From NCBI GenBank assembly GCA_963921795.1, contig OY997650.1:16258435-16322434 (forward strand): 64,000 bases of DNA, in the 5' to 3' direction. Source of the stretch: Nannobrachium achirus. Lineage: Eukaryota; Chordata; Actinopteri; Myctophiformes; Myctophidae. The notes below the pieces were generated by a model. That model worked only from the letters and a program-made list of their open reading frames with translations. It made no database searches and was not told where the DNA came from. Below, piece after piece: positions 11,210 to 20,892 of this stretch; the stretch's first letter is position 1, and each line of letters starts with the position of its first letter. The position numbers and the translations under genes were made by a program.

Positions 11210-12045
11210 CATTGACTATAGGTCAACTTCTGTGTGCGATTGTTGCGCGGCTACTGTGGCCTCGGTGCGCTGGCGGCGGCGTGGGGGGGGGCTCTTGAAA
11301 CGGGCCTCCAGATTACTAAGGCCGCCCCTGCCAACACCTACTCTGGACTCGTGAATAACTGCCCTCCACACTCTCCTATCTAGCATCAGGGTCTTGAGCT
11401 CTACAGTGGTGTTAGCTAAGCTGTCACACCGCAGTGCATCTTTGTAGGTGGTGCGCTTCATGCCTGTCCTGACTTTGCCCTGGGTTCGCTCCCACAGTGT
11501 CAGTTTGCTTGCCACTAGTTCCGGACTCTGGGTGCCTGACGCAGTGCCCTGCCAGCCTCGTCCTCTCTCGGACTTTGTCTTTGAACCGTGGTAGGTCCCG
11601 ACGCGTCCATGTGACAACTAGTGACACCTAGTGCCATTCATAGCATTCTTAAGTAGCCTACAGTCAGGACCCTTTCCTGTTGTGCTGTGAGGATCCATGT
11701 CTCAGGCTCTCAGGCTCTCCTCTCAGCCCCATACAGCAGTATTGACTCCACTGTAGTTACGATTAGCTGCCTCTTGAGGTCTTTTCCCATGTCTGATTTC
11801 CACACTCTCCTCATCTCTGGCAGGGCATTCCAGGCAAGTGCCCCCGGGCCCTCAGGTCCTGTTCCGTTGAAGCAGTCCAGGCCCAGAGATAGTTGAAATC
11901 CTAAACTGCGTTCAGCACCGTCCCGCCGGCAGTGGCAATGGTTTTGTCCTCTGTGTTAACTGCCATTTATTTTGTTTTCTTGGCATTGAGCTTGAGGCCG
12001 ATCTTTCTGCCCTCCATTTCTACTGCCAGCAGTAGTTCCCCTCCT
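11210..12045 (-). mobile_element. Non-LTR retrotransposon, degraded 3' part of reverse transcriptase
   Basis: On the minus strand the reading order is GLKLNAKKTK (about 11,970), then GKDLKRQLIVTTVESILLYG (about 11,740), then RRTRLAGHCVRHPE and WERTQGKVRTGMKRTTY (about 11,420-11,560), the last ending in LMLDRRVWRAV. This is the order of the thumb and C-terminal region of fish and invertebrate LINE reverse transcriptases. Frames shift several times and stops interrupt it, so it is dead. The adjoining block 12,046-12,290 is shared with 1,450-1,690. Confidence 0.65.
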
Positions 12046-12399
12046 TTCTCTTTGTTTTACTATAAAGTAAAACTAAATACATCTATTTTTGTTATTGCTA
12101 CCGTCGCAACATTCCTGACTGAACCATTTTTTTGTGTCAAGTATAATATTAATGGTATTGCATTGCCAATTGTAGTATAATGTTTATGTTTATGATGTGC
12201 CATAAGACAACCTGTCTGCAAAATAAATGCAAGTCTTTCTCCCACCTGTGGATGGAGCTCATAAACCAGTTGACTGATCACTGGGTTCAAAGTAGTCTGC
12301 AGGTCATTCCATGTAAGGCCACAGAAGCTAAAAGTATCCCATTGCTTACCAACATTTGCTGAAAATTGCAGACCTTTTTTGTTGTGTGCTTGCATGTCC

Positions 12400-12660
12400 A
12401 TCGACAATTTTCAGCCAATAAATCTGCTTTAAGTGGGATGTGAGGGGTCAAACTATGGGTTTTTAATTATTCTGAATCCAGTGCAAGCATTTGTTTTGCA
12501 TGAAAAACATTCCAAAAAACGGACCCCAAAAGACTGTGAAAATTGATCACTAAACCATCGTTTTGTGGGTCCATTTCTTGCCCAAGGAATATTTTTCATG
12601 GAAAACAAATGCTTGCAATGGATTCAGAATAATTAACATAAAAAGCCCAAAAACAATAAA
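12400..12660. mobile_element. Short foldback relic
   Basis: Inverted arms: TTCTGAATCCAGTGCAAGC near 12,470 faces GCTTGCAATGGATTCAGAA near 12,613, with the hinge near 12,550. The arms are a diverged, shortened version of the foldback at 31,022-31,700. Confidence 0.55.
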
Positions 12661-12767
12661 AAAAAAGAAAAAAAAAATTAATAACCCTCCTAGATGACAA
12701 ATCCATTGAGAAACGGACCTTTGCTCTCGTGGTCACGGAACTGCCATTTTTGACTCACCTCTCAGTT

Positions 12768-12835
12768 TACAGTTTACAGTTTAGGCATTTAGCAGACGCT
12801 TTTAATCCAAAGCGACTTACAAAAGCAGGTAATAC
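12768..12835. repeat. Fish-wide interspersed repeat signature
   Basis: Contains GCATTTAGCAGACGCTTTT followed by CCAAAGCGACTTACAA, a motif I know as very widespread in teleost interspersed repeats. It supports a fish origin for the window. Confidence 0.6.
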
Positions 12836-13140
12836 ATCACTATAATAAGCAAGATAATATGTCAGTACATTAACAACAATATAACAAATGTATAGGAATA
12901 TCAATCTAGAAAAAAAATCCTATATGGGGTGTGGGGGTTCAAATTGGATTATTTGGGGGATCTGAAAATGTTGAGGACCACTCAAGTAAGGCATGCACAC
13001 CCACCACTTCTTTATTCCTATGTGTCTCCACTAGGCTAGCCTGGCATTGCTCATACTAATTCCTCACTGCGTACCAACAGGGGGTGGTGTTGTGCAGTCT
13101 GGTTTATTAACCAGGCTACCACTAGGCATGGCTGAGCCAG

Positions 13141-13274
13141 TTTGGCTACTTGCCCAAGCCCAGTGAGGGCATTGCCACCATGTTTACGGCCGAGATGCTG
13201 AGCGAGGCCGTCAGTGTAATGCAGAGGTTCTACAACCTGGAGGCCACCGGACAGATGGACGAGCAAACTGTCAT
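13141..13274 (+). pseudogene. MMP pseudogene, propeptide exon
   Basis: Follows a GAGCCAG acceptor and reads FGYLPKPSEG, then AVSVMQRFYNLEATGQMDEQ, the peptidoglycan-binding-like propeptide of matrix metalloproteinases. It ends in phase 2 before GTACGC. Joined to the next remnant this gives TVIAMKHSRCGVPD. No lesion is seen in this exon. Confidence 0.75.
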
Positions 13275-13584
13275 GTACGCTACAGTCTCCCCCTGTTGTC
13301 AAGAATTATTGACACCTACACTTACTGGAAACATTCCTGTTTATGTCCCGAACCACATTTAACCCATTAAAAACTCACCCAATGCCAAAAGCATTGGGTG
13401 AGTGGCCCAAATGGCTCCAAGGTCCATGTGCCGAGATTTTGTTTTTCTTTACAGTGAAATGAAAAAATATTTTTTGGGGGGGCCCACTGATTGATCACAG
13501 TAACAGACACAGTCGTTGTGATTCAGTGGCAAAAAGATTTTTGTCAATCGGACAAATGGGACAAAAGAGGAAAGCATCTCTCTG

Positions 13585-15551
13585 CAGTGTTTCCCCTAGG
13601 CAGAAGCTGAAGGAGTGGGGGGAGAGTTGCGGGGAGCGGCATAGCGTTCACGCACAGCGCGGCGTGCAGGCGGAAAATGTTCCGTGTTTTTCGGGTTGGG
13701 TGTGTTTGCGCGATTCTAACTCAGTTAAAAAATAAATATATAGATTTGTATTTTATATCAACATTGGCGATCATCTTCTGATCATTATTTTATAATCATC
13801 AACATTTGCCATCATCTTCAGTTTCAAAGTGCTTTATTTACACGCAAAAATAAATACTATTTGGCTTTTCAAACTTAAAGCCATACTGTGTAAGATGCCC
13901 AACTAGTGGTCATTAGCCCTATAGCAAACCGCGGTCGCGTCCGCGTCTTTCGGACGTTTTTCGTACCTTCAGACCCCCGCGTCTGCCTCCACCTCGCTGA
14001 GATCTATCTTTTAAGGGGTCCCTTGTTCCTGTGCGTTCAGTAATTCCAGAGATACGGACTCCTTCACCCTGCCTGGTAGGCGAAATTACCTAGAGAAGGG
14101 ATGGTACAAACGGGCGACAACAAATATGGCTGCCATAGCGACCCCACTTCAAGATGCGCTGTGATTGGCCGGCAGTTGTATAACCCTCGCTGTGATTGGC
14201 CGGTAGTGTGATGACGCAATTTTGGCGCGAGATCCGGTCCACGGCAAGGATCTCAGTTTACATACAGAGAAGGCTTTACAGGCTGAAATTCACGGCGCGG
14301 ATCTTCTAAAACTTTTGTGATTTAATAGTTAGGAGAATTTTAAGATTTGTTTTATAAAAAAAGTTACATAGTACAACTTTAAGTAAATAACCTAAGTAAG
14401 TTCTGTTGTCAGATTTGTCAGGAGGAATAAACAACCAGGTCTATGAAAACAAGCCCAAAGTAAGTGAATAGCGTATAGGCCACATGAGCACTTTAAACCT
14501 AAATACTTCCCTATTTGAAAATAGCCGATCTACAAGCTCACAAGCAACCACCAGGGGCGTCCACAAGGGGGGTAAAGTGGGACTGAGTTACTAGGGCCCA
14601 AGGTGGAGGGGCCTTCATTATTTTATACTTATATTATAAAAATAGCAGATAGGCCTATACAAGCTCACAGCACGGCACCGAGTGCCGCGCTGCGAGCTTG
14701 TAGATCTGCTATTTTTGAAAAGTCGTGGAAATATGTATTTCTTAACACTTGTAACTCATATTTTGCTTCTGGGGGGTGCCTGGAACTATTTTGAGATTGG
14801 GGTCCGTGGCCAAATTCATATAATTTTGGGGGTCCTCCTTCACATGAAAAGGTTTGAGCACCACTGACACTCCCCCTATGAAGAACATTAATGGGGGGCC
14901 CACAGTGAAACCTTGTACCCAGGGCCCAGAATTTGGTGCCCTGGCAACCACCATTATTTACAAGCAACTTTACAGAAATAAGAGCCCAAAATACTTATAA
15001 TAGTCAGATTTGGCAACACTGCATGGTATTTCATCCAACCTAGCCCAACATGGCTTATATTATCAGACCTGGCAACTGCATGTTATTTTTCCACACACTG
15101 TAGGCTAGGTTGCTTGCTAACAGTCAGACACAAACTGCACATTTAGCCACAGACAACCACAAACTACACCACTCTAAAATCATTATCAATACGTTTTTAA
15201 ATGAATCTTGAGAAATGTACAGCTAAGCTGTAATGATGAATGGGACAACAAGTAAACTTCTCCTGTAACAGTGCCTATGCGACGCAACGAGTGGGTTTGT
15301 ACTCGGTGCACAGCTGTTGTTTCTCCATCCAATCAATGAGTGTAGCAGAGGAGCGCTATAATCTCCTTCCAGCCGTACCTAACCGAGAGAAAAACCGTAT
15401 TCTAAACATGAGTCATGTTGTGAAAATAATTCCTCTGAAAAAAAAAAAAAAAAAAAAAATCTTGAAAAAAAAAAAAAAAAATCATAGAGCGGCGGCCAGA
15501 TTTTAAGGGGCGGCGGCCCGCCACTCCTTAATGCATATAGGGGAAACACTG
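13585..15551. mobile_element. hAT-like element with nested debris
   Basis: Terminal inverted repeats CAGTGTTTCCCCTA and TAGGGGAAACACTG. The uninterrupted relative at 29,725-30,151 shows the original site as CATCTCTCTGATCTC, so the duplicated target is CTCTG (5 bp). Inside are poly-A tracts (15,438-15,482), a hairpin element (14,638-14,716) and another hAT-like end (GAGCACCACTG near 14,866). No transposase ORF was seen. Confidence 0.6.
14638..14716. repeat. Short hairpin repeat (AAAATAGCAGAT family)
   Basis: A near-palindrome: AAAATAGCAGAT, CAAGCTCACAGC, hinge, GCTGCGAGCTTGTAGATCTG, CTATTTTT. Related copies lie at 14,517 (half), 20,301, 33,622 and 48,360 (half). Confidence 0.7.
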
Positions 15552-15867
15552 CTCTGATCTCAGGTCATTTTGACATCTTTTCAAATCTTTTTTGTTCCCT
15601 TTGATCTAAAGACATCAAAGACGTCATACAGGGCCCTTTGAAATGGCATTGAGAGAGTTAATACCGAATGAGGCAGATTCTACTAATGGCTTCTAAATCC
15701 TAACAGTTTTCTGAAAAAAGAAAAAACTACATTGCTATATCGTCACTGTCGTGCAGAAACCTCCTATCTCTATTTTTAAACTTTTTTGTGTGTTCTCGTA
15801 AAGTAACGCCCATGACACTTGATCATATTACAGCGTCACGCAAAAGCATCAAAAGTAGCATACCCGG

Positions 15868-15990
15868 CCTGGACAGCTGGCGTAGCCGTCCGGGAAACTA
15901 TGCTGCTCATCTGCGTGTCACGGGTTCGAGTCCCAAATTACCGAGACACATCACTAAACACACTTTAGCTAAATGCTATACCGAACAGTT
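15868..15990 (+). mobile_element. tRNA-derived SINE head
   Basis: An A-box-like TGGCGTAGCCG at 15,878-15,888 and a B-box GGTTCGAGTCC at 15,923-15,933, spaced like an internal RNA polymerase III promoter. The cloverleaf does not close well by eye, so a SINE is more likely than a true tRNA gene. Confidence 0.5.
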
Positions 15991-16051
15991 GAGCAGTCCC
16001 ACTGCAGTATTGTATTGTCTGTAATATCTGTCATCTCTCCCCTTCCCTCAG

Positions 16052-16395
16052 AGCCATGAAGCATTCTCGCTGTGGTGTTCCCGACAACGCTGACGAGACT
16101 CTAGATCATTATGAACCACGCACCCAGGGTTGGAGAACAGGAAACCCACAAGGCCATCCGGAAGGCCTTCAAAGTCTGGGAGAAGGCCACCCCACTGAAA
16201 TTCCAGGAAGTCCCGTACGAGGAGATCGAAAAGAAGCAGCGCAGCGACGCCGACATCATGATCTACTTCGATTCGGGCAAACATCGACGGTCCTGGCTCA
16301 CGCCTTCTTCCCCGGTGATATATACGGGCCGATAGCGGGTGATATGCACTTTGACGCACATGAGAAATGGACCGTCCTCAACCGTGACCTGCCGG
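16052..16395 (+). pseudogene. MMP pseudogene, cysteine-switch and catalytic exon
   Basis: Acceptor CCCTCAG, then A-MKHSRCGVPDNADETLDH in one frame. The frame changes near 16,105 to NHAPRVGEQETHKAIRKAFK, PLKFQEVPYEEI and DADIMIYFDSG. It changes again near 16,285 to VLAHAFFPGDIYGPIAGD and HFDAHEKWTVLNRDLPG. It ends in phase 1 before GTAAGAG. The missing pieces cover the furin cleavage region and part of the structural metal-binding loop. Confidence 0.8.
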
Positions 16396-16438
16396 GTAAG
16401 AGTCAGCGGTGGAAAAAAGTACTTTTTTGTTTACTTAA

Positions 16439-16790
16439 AGCTGTGATGACACGCAAAAACAACGTAAATCAGTCTGTTCAATCTGTTTGGCTGATATTGT
16501 TGATGACATCACGCCGCGCCCTTACTGGATAAAGATTCCGCAACTTCATGGCACATACAAGTTTTCAACAAGCTATCCGTCCAAAATGTGTATCCAGGCT
16601 CTTGCTGTTCTCCTCCCATGCTTGGGGCATGTTTAGCGGCTCTGTCCTGCTCTCTAGTCCGTCTGGCAACCAGAGTGTCAGTGGACGAGGAATACTACGC
16701 AGTCACTCGCTCTGTTTCCAGAGCGTTTGTAGAAAGACCACGTGACCTACTGTAGCATAATGTTAAACTTCGGAGCGTGACATCACAGCT
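16439..16790. mobile_element. TTAA-flanked MITE (352 bp)
   Basis: Terminal inverted repeats AGCTGTGATGACACGC and its near complement ending CATCACAGCT. TTAA on both sides (16,435-16,438 and 16,791-16,794). Non-coding. It interrupts a repeat rich in AAAAGTACTTTT motifs. Confidence 0.6.
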
Positions 16791-16825
16791 TTAAAGTATC
16801 AATATGCAGAAATAATAATGTTAGA

Positions 16826-16922
16826 AATAATATTCTATGAGTGTGGATTGCGCCAATGCATCTCAATGGGAATGGAGTCGATTTTTGGAGAAATCCACTC
16901 ATAGATAGAATATTATTCCGGT
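16826..16922. repeat. Short palindrome
   Basis: AATATTCTATGAGTGTGGAT near 16,833 faces ATCCACTCATAGATAGAATATT near 16,894, giving a stem of about 25 bp around a 35-bp loop. Family unknown. Confidence 0.5.
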
Positions 16923-17039
16923 GTGACCGTGCCCTTTCAAGTAAAAGATATTTGAGTAAAAGTACAAAAGCATTGGCCTCAAAATTTACTGAAAGTACCA
17001 AAAGTACTTTTAATGTTGTATGTCACTGTTTTTGCACGT

Positions 17040-20000
17040 AACGCGTCCTGTACGATGACCTACGATCGCCAGACGTTACTGGACTTGAGATTTGTTGCTT
17101 CAGACGTTTTCAGACCGGATTTGCCGAGAGAACTGCACAACAACAACAACAGCACGGTTCCACCATGGCGTGGCCACAGGAGGAAGAGAGGGAAGCGAGG
17201 GGGTACACTGGTGAAACTACGTGGACGCCCTTCGCGACCACCCATCCCCAGCATATTGTTGGCAAACGTCCAAGCGATCGACAATAAGATGGACGACCTC
17301 CGAACCCGGCTACGCGCTGAAAGGGATATAAAGAACTGCTGTGTGCTCTGTTTCACGGAGACGTGGCTGAATGTTGACGTTCCTGACAGGGCGGTACAGC
17401 TAGACGGCTTCTCTGTGTTCCGCACAGACCGTTCGATGGCAAACACGGGGAAGACAAAAGCGGGCGGTGTTCTGTTTCACATCAACGACTCTTGGTGTAC
17501 TAATGTGGATATAGTCTCACAGCACTGCTCGTCGGTGCTGGAGCATTTAACACTACGGTGTAGACCGTTCTACTTGCCCAGGGAATTTCCTTGTGTGTTG
17601 CTAACGGCTGTATACATCCCACCAGAAGTGAGTGCATCCGAAGCTATGGACGAGCTGAGCGATGTCATAGGCAAGCAGGAAAATAAGCACCCGGAAGCCA
17701 TATCAATCGTGGCTGGGGACTTTAACCACTGCAACTTGAAATCGGTGTTGCCACACTTTTACCAGCACGTTAGGTGCCCAACAAGGAAGGAAAGGACGCT
17801 GGATCATTGTTATTCCACCATCAAGGCTGCCTACAGAGCGGTCCAACGGCCCCACTTTGGGAAATCTGACCACCAAGCGGTGCTACTGCTACCTGCCTAC
17901 AAGCAGAGAATGAAGAGCGAGCAACCCAAGGAGAGGTCTGTTCAGTGCTGGTCCACAGATAATGTATCTAAACTCCAGGGCTGCTTTGAATCGACAGAAT
18001 GGTCCATCTTCAAAGACTCAGCCACAAGTTTGGATAACTACGCTGACACTGTCACCAGCTATGTTAAATTCTGTGTGGATAATTGCATCCCAGCGCGAAC
18101 CGTTCGCTCCTATCCCAACGAGAAGCCGTGGATGAACCATGATACTCGTCTGAAGTTGAGAGAGCGCCGAGCCGCCTTTCAATCTGGGGACGAGGAACGG
18201 TACAAAAAATCCAGATACGACCTGAGAAGGGCGATCAGAGACGCTAAGAGACAATATAGGGACAAACTGGAGAACAACTATAGTGGCTGTGACGCACGGC
18301 GTATGTGGAGAGGGCTGCAGGCGATTACGGATTACAAACCGAAGCCGGCTGTTATTAACACCTCGGACTCTCTACCGAACGAATTGAATAACTTTTTCGC
18401 CCGCTTTGAAACTCACAACACGGACCCAGTTACACCGGTGCGGGGAACACCCGGTGCGGTGGAGCTGCAGGTGACACAACGAGATGTGAGTAAAACTTTT
18501 AAAAGCGTTGGGACTCATAAGGCGGCCGGCCCTGACGGGATTGCCTCACGTGTCCTTAAGTTGTGTTTCGACCAGCTTTCGGGAGTCTTTACTGACATTT
18601 TTAATATGTCCCTGTCATTGTGTGTGGTACCGTTGTGTTTCAAGGAAACCATAATTGTACCCATAGCAAAGAAAAAACCTGTCGCCTGTCTTAATGATTA
18701 TCGCCCTGTGGCTTTGACCTCTGTTCTTATGAAGTGTCTGGAAAAAATGGTTATATCACATATAACGCACATTATCCCTGCCAATACTGATCCATTACAG
18801 TTTGCATACTGTGCTAATAGATCAGTCGATGATGCTATTTCTCTCGCACTACACATTGCCTTGAAACATCTGGAGAAAAGGAACTCTTATGTCAGACTAC
18901 TCTTCATAGATTATAGCTCTGCCTTTAACACGATTGTACCATCTAAGCTTGTGTTGAAACTCAGGGGTCTTGGTCTTGGCAGTAGTATCTGCAACTGGCT
19001 GTTTGACTTTTTGACAGGCAGGCCACAATCTGTACGAATAGGGAACAAGCATTCATCTAAGATATTGACCAGGACTGGAGCGCCCCAGGGCTGCTGCCTC
19101 AGTCCCTTGTTGTATAGTCTGTTCACCTATGATTGTGTTGCCAGGTGTGGCAATAATTCTATTCTCAAATTTGCAGATGACACCACGGTTATAGGACTAA
19201 TATCCAACGATGATGAGAGGGCCTATAGGAGGGAAATTGAAGAGCTAACCCTATGGTGCCAGAATAACAATCTCTCTCTAAATGTTAGTAAAACAAAAGA
19301 GATCATCGTTGACTTTAGGAAGTCTAAAGTCAATCACAGTCCCTTAACCATAAATGGTTCACCTGTAGACATAGTGGACAGTTTCAAATTCCTGGGTGTT
19401 CACATAACAAACTCACTCACATGGTCTCAAAACAGCGAAGGTATCCTTATGAAAGCGCAGCAGCGATTGTACTTTCTGAGGCGCCTCAGGAGATTTGGCC
19501 TGAGCACCAAGGCTCTTGTTAATTTCTATCGCTGTACCATAGAAAGTGTTTTGACAGGATGCATCACAGTGTGGTTTGGTAACGTGACTGTTCAAGACAG
19601 TACACAGTTACAGAGAATTGTAAAGAGAGCTGCCAAAATCATTGGCACAGAATTACCACAGCTACACACAATCTATAACACACGCTGTAAGAAAAAGACA
19701 GAGAACATCTTAAAGGACAGCTGTCATCCCGCCCATTCCCTGTTCTATCTCCTCCCATCCAAAAAACGTTACCAGAGCATCAAATCTCACACCACCCGTT
19801 TCAGTAATAGTTTTTATGCTCAAGCAATCAGGATGCTTAACGAAGAGATGGAAGCGAGACGTAGGTAGTCATGTGCAATATACGCAGTTTTTAAACTGTA
19901 CACTGTTACACTGTATGGTTGTTTTGTTGTTTTTGGGTTGTCCTGGGTGACCTGTTGTTGTCTTGTTTTTTTGTGTGTAATAAGGCTGAGAGTGCTCCTG

Positions 20001-20082
20001 GCACAAGCATTTCATTGTATGTCTATACCTGTATGGATATGCATTTGACTAATAAACCTGAACCTGAACCTGAACCTGAAGT
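17040..20082 (+). mobile_element. L2/CR1-like LINE, nearly complete
   Basis: One long ORF (17,055-19,868) followed by a 3'UTR of about 200 bp ending in a hexamer repeat (CCTGAA, four copies, 20,057-20,080). Short tandem-repeat tails are typical of the L2/CR1 group. No separate first ORF was seen, so the 5' end is probably truncated. The insertion splits a repeat with GAAAGTAC motifs on both sides, but I could not fix a target duplication. Confidence 0.8.
17055..19868 (+). CDS. LINE endonuclease-reverse transcriptase
   Basis: A 937-residue ORF from the ATG at 17,055 (an in-frame ATG lies 14 codons upstream, but MTYDRQTLLDLR resembles family starts). The N-terminal half is an AP-like endonuclease: TETW with the catalytic Glu near residue 102, AGDFN, and the SDH motif near 271-273. 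The reverse transcriptase follows: NDYRPVALTSV, LFIDYSSAFNTI, GAPQGCCLSPLLYSLFTYDC and the catalytic FADD at 706-709. The C-terminal part ends in the usual HPAHSLFYLLPS region. The protein would nick target DNA and copy its own RNA there. No stop or frameshift breaks the frame, which suggests a young insertion. It lies in the second intron of the MMP pseudogene. Confidence 0.9.
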   Translation: MTYDRQTLLDLRFVASDVFRPDLPRELHNNNNSTVPPWRGHRRKRGKRGGTLVKLRGRPSRPPIPSILLANVQAIDNKMDDLRTRLRAERDIKNCCVLCFTETWLNVDVPDRAVQLDGFSVFRTDRSMANTGKTKAGGVLFHINDSWCTNVDIVSQHCSSVLEHLTLRCRPFYLPREFPCVLLTAVYIPPEVSASEAMDELSDVIGKQENKHPEAISIVAGDFNHCNLKSVLPHFYQHVRCPTRKERTLDHCYSTIKAAYRAVQRPHFGKSDHQAVLLLPAYKQRMKSEQPKERSVQCWSTDNVSKLQGCFESTEWSIFKDSATSLDNYADTVTSYVKFCVDNCIPARTVRSYPNEKPWMNHDTRLKLRERRAAFQSGDEERYKKSRYDLRRAIRDAKRQYRDKLENNYSGCDARRMWRGLQAITDYKPKPAVINTSDSLPNELNNFFARFETHNTDPVTPVRGTPGAVELQVTQRDVSKTFKSVGTHKAAGPDGIASRVLKLCFDQLSGVFTDIFNMSLSLCVVPLCFKETIIVPIAKKKPVACLNDYRPVALTSVLMKCLEKMVISHITHIIPANTDPLQFAYCANRSVDDAISLALHIALKHLEKRNSYVRLLFIDYSSAFNTIVPSKLVLKLRGLGLGSSICNWLFDFLTGRPQSVRIGNKHSSKILTRTGAPQGCCLSPLLYSLFTYDCVARCGNNSILKFADDTTVIGLISNDDERAYRREIEELTLWCQNNNLSLNVSKTKEIIVDFRKSKVNHSPLTINGSPVDIVDSFKFLGVHITNSLTWSQNSEGILMKAQQRLYFLRRLRRFGLSTKALVNFYRCTIESVLTGCITVWFGNVTVQDSTQLQRIVKRAAKIIGTELPQLHTIYNTRCKKKTENILKDSCHPAHSLFYLLPSKKRYQSIKSHTTRFSNSFYAQAIRMLNEEMEARRR

Positions 20083-20300
20083 AGAAAGTACTAATTTGCT
20101 GAATGTCCCATTTCAAGTTTTCAAATGTATTCAAATCTTTTGAAAATACCCGATCTAACATTGTGAGTATTTCTACATTGCAGTGTGTGCATATCGTCAC
20201 TGTCCAGTAGAAACCTTGTATCTCCAAGTTTCAAATTTGCATGTTTTTTTTTTTTATTAAACCTCTGCCGCATCATATAAGACTGTTGTACAAAAGTTGT

Positions 20301-20373
20301 GAAAATAGCAGATCTATACGCACACAACGCCTCCCGGTGCGAGGCGTTGTGTGCTTGTAGATCGGCTATTTTC
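20301..20373. repeat. Short hairpin repeat (GAAAATAGCAGATC family)
   Basis: GAAAATAGCAGATC and ACACAACGCCTC face GAGGCGTTGTGTGC and GATCGGCTATTTTC, a stem of about 33 bp with a very short loop. This is the best-preserved copy in the window. Confidence 0.75.
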
Positions 20374-20476
20374 AGGGACATAAAAGGTTTACACCTAACA
20401 AACAGACAACGAAATGTGAGTACTTTTTCATGTCCCAACCTTCTTTCTGTTTCCTTCCGTCCTTGCATCCATCCAG

Positions 20477-20645
20477 ATTCCATCAATGTGTTCATAGTAG
20501 CGGTCCATGAGATAGGCCACAGCCTGGGTCTGTCTCACTTCAGCAGCACCAAGTCCATCATGTTCCCCTCCTACCAATGACAGGAAGAGTCAACCTTCAA
20601 GCGGTCAAAGGGTGACGTCGAGGGGATGCGGAACAGGTATGGTGG
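20477..20645 (+). pseudogene. MMP pseudogene, zinc-binding exon
   Basis: After a CATCCAG acceptor the phase joins the previous exon as LPG-D-SINVF. It reads [14 protein letters not shown], holding the three zinc-binding histidines and the catalytic Glu, then SIMFPSYQ with the Met-turn. TGA follows at 20,578-20,580, yet homology continues in the same frame ([11 protein letters not shown]) to about 20,645. The in-frame stop makes this exon non-functional. Confidence 0.8.
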
Positions 20646-20810
20646 GTATGATACCCTAACCCAAAATCTCGGTAGGTGGTTGGGTATGCAACATGTGGTA
20701 CAAAATAACAGGACCAAACACTTCAAGAACAAATCCCATTCAGCGGTACCGATAGTCACTTTGATAAACAAAACGTAGCACTGCTGGAGCAGCACAGATT
20801 GTACAATACT

Positions 20811-20880
20811 AGAGGTTCGCGGCCCTTCGGGCCGCTCACATCTAGAGATCGCGCCTGCTTTGCAGGCGCTCACAGCTACG
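20811..20880. repeat. GC-rich hairpin pair
   Basis: Two consecutive hairpins: GCGGCCC-TTC-GGGCCGC (20,819-20,835) and GCGCCTGC-TTT-GCAGGCGC (20,851-20,869), separated by TCACATCTAGAG. A close relative of the first lies at 46,640-46,655 with the same CTCACATCTAGAG. Both precede large simple-repeat arrays. Confidence 0.55.
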
Positions 20881-20892
20881 TTGCAGCAGTGA

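Larger units (their letters stand above)
13363..15657. mobile_element. TTAA-flanked element carrying a hAT insert
   Basis: TTAA at 13,359-13,362 and 15,658-15,661. The outer parts (13,363-13,584 and 15,552-15,657) match, in opposite orientation, the compact element at 29,725-30,151, including ATGGCTCCAAGG and ATCTCAGGTCATTTTGAC. The middle is a separate insertion (13,585-15,551). Confidence 0.65.
13141..20645 (+). pseudogene. Membrane-type-like matrix metalloproteinase pseudogene (three exon remnants)
   Basis: Three remnants in the right order: propeptide exon, cysteine-switch plus catalytic exon, and zinc-binding exon. Matrix metalloproteinases are zinc endopeptidases of the extracellular matrix. 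The sequence shows AMKHSRCGVPDN (cysteine switch), PLKFQEVPYEEI and DADIMIYF (catalytic domain, closest to the membrane-type group), and [11 protein letters not shown] (zinc site). Splice phases fit between all remnants, so this is an unprocessed copy. Lesions: loss of about 30 codons with a frameshift after the switch, which removes the furin-site region; a second shift that removes the HGDSSPFDG-type segment; and a TGA after MFPSYQ. No hemopexin exons follow. The two introns hold several transposons, including an L2-like LINE. Confidence 0.8.

Noticed and set aside
15878..15933. True tRNA gene
   Set aside because: A and B boxes are present but a closed acceptor stem and clear anticodon arm are not. 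A SINE is more likely.
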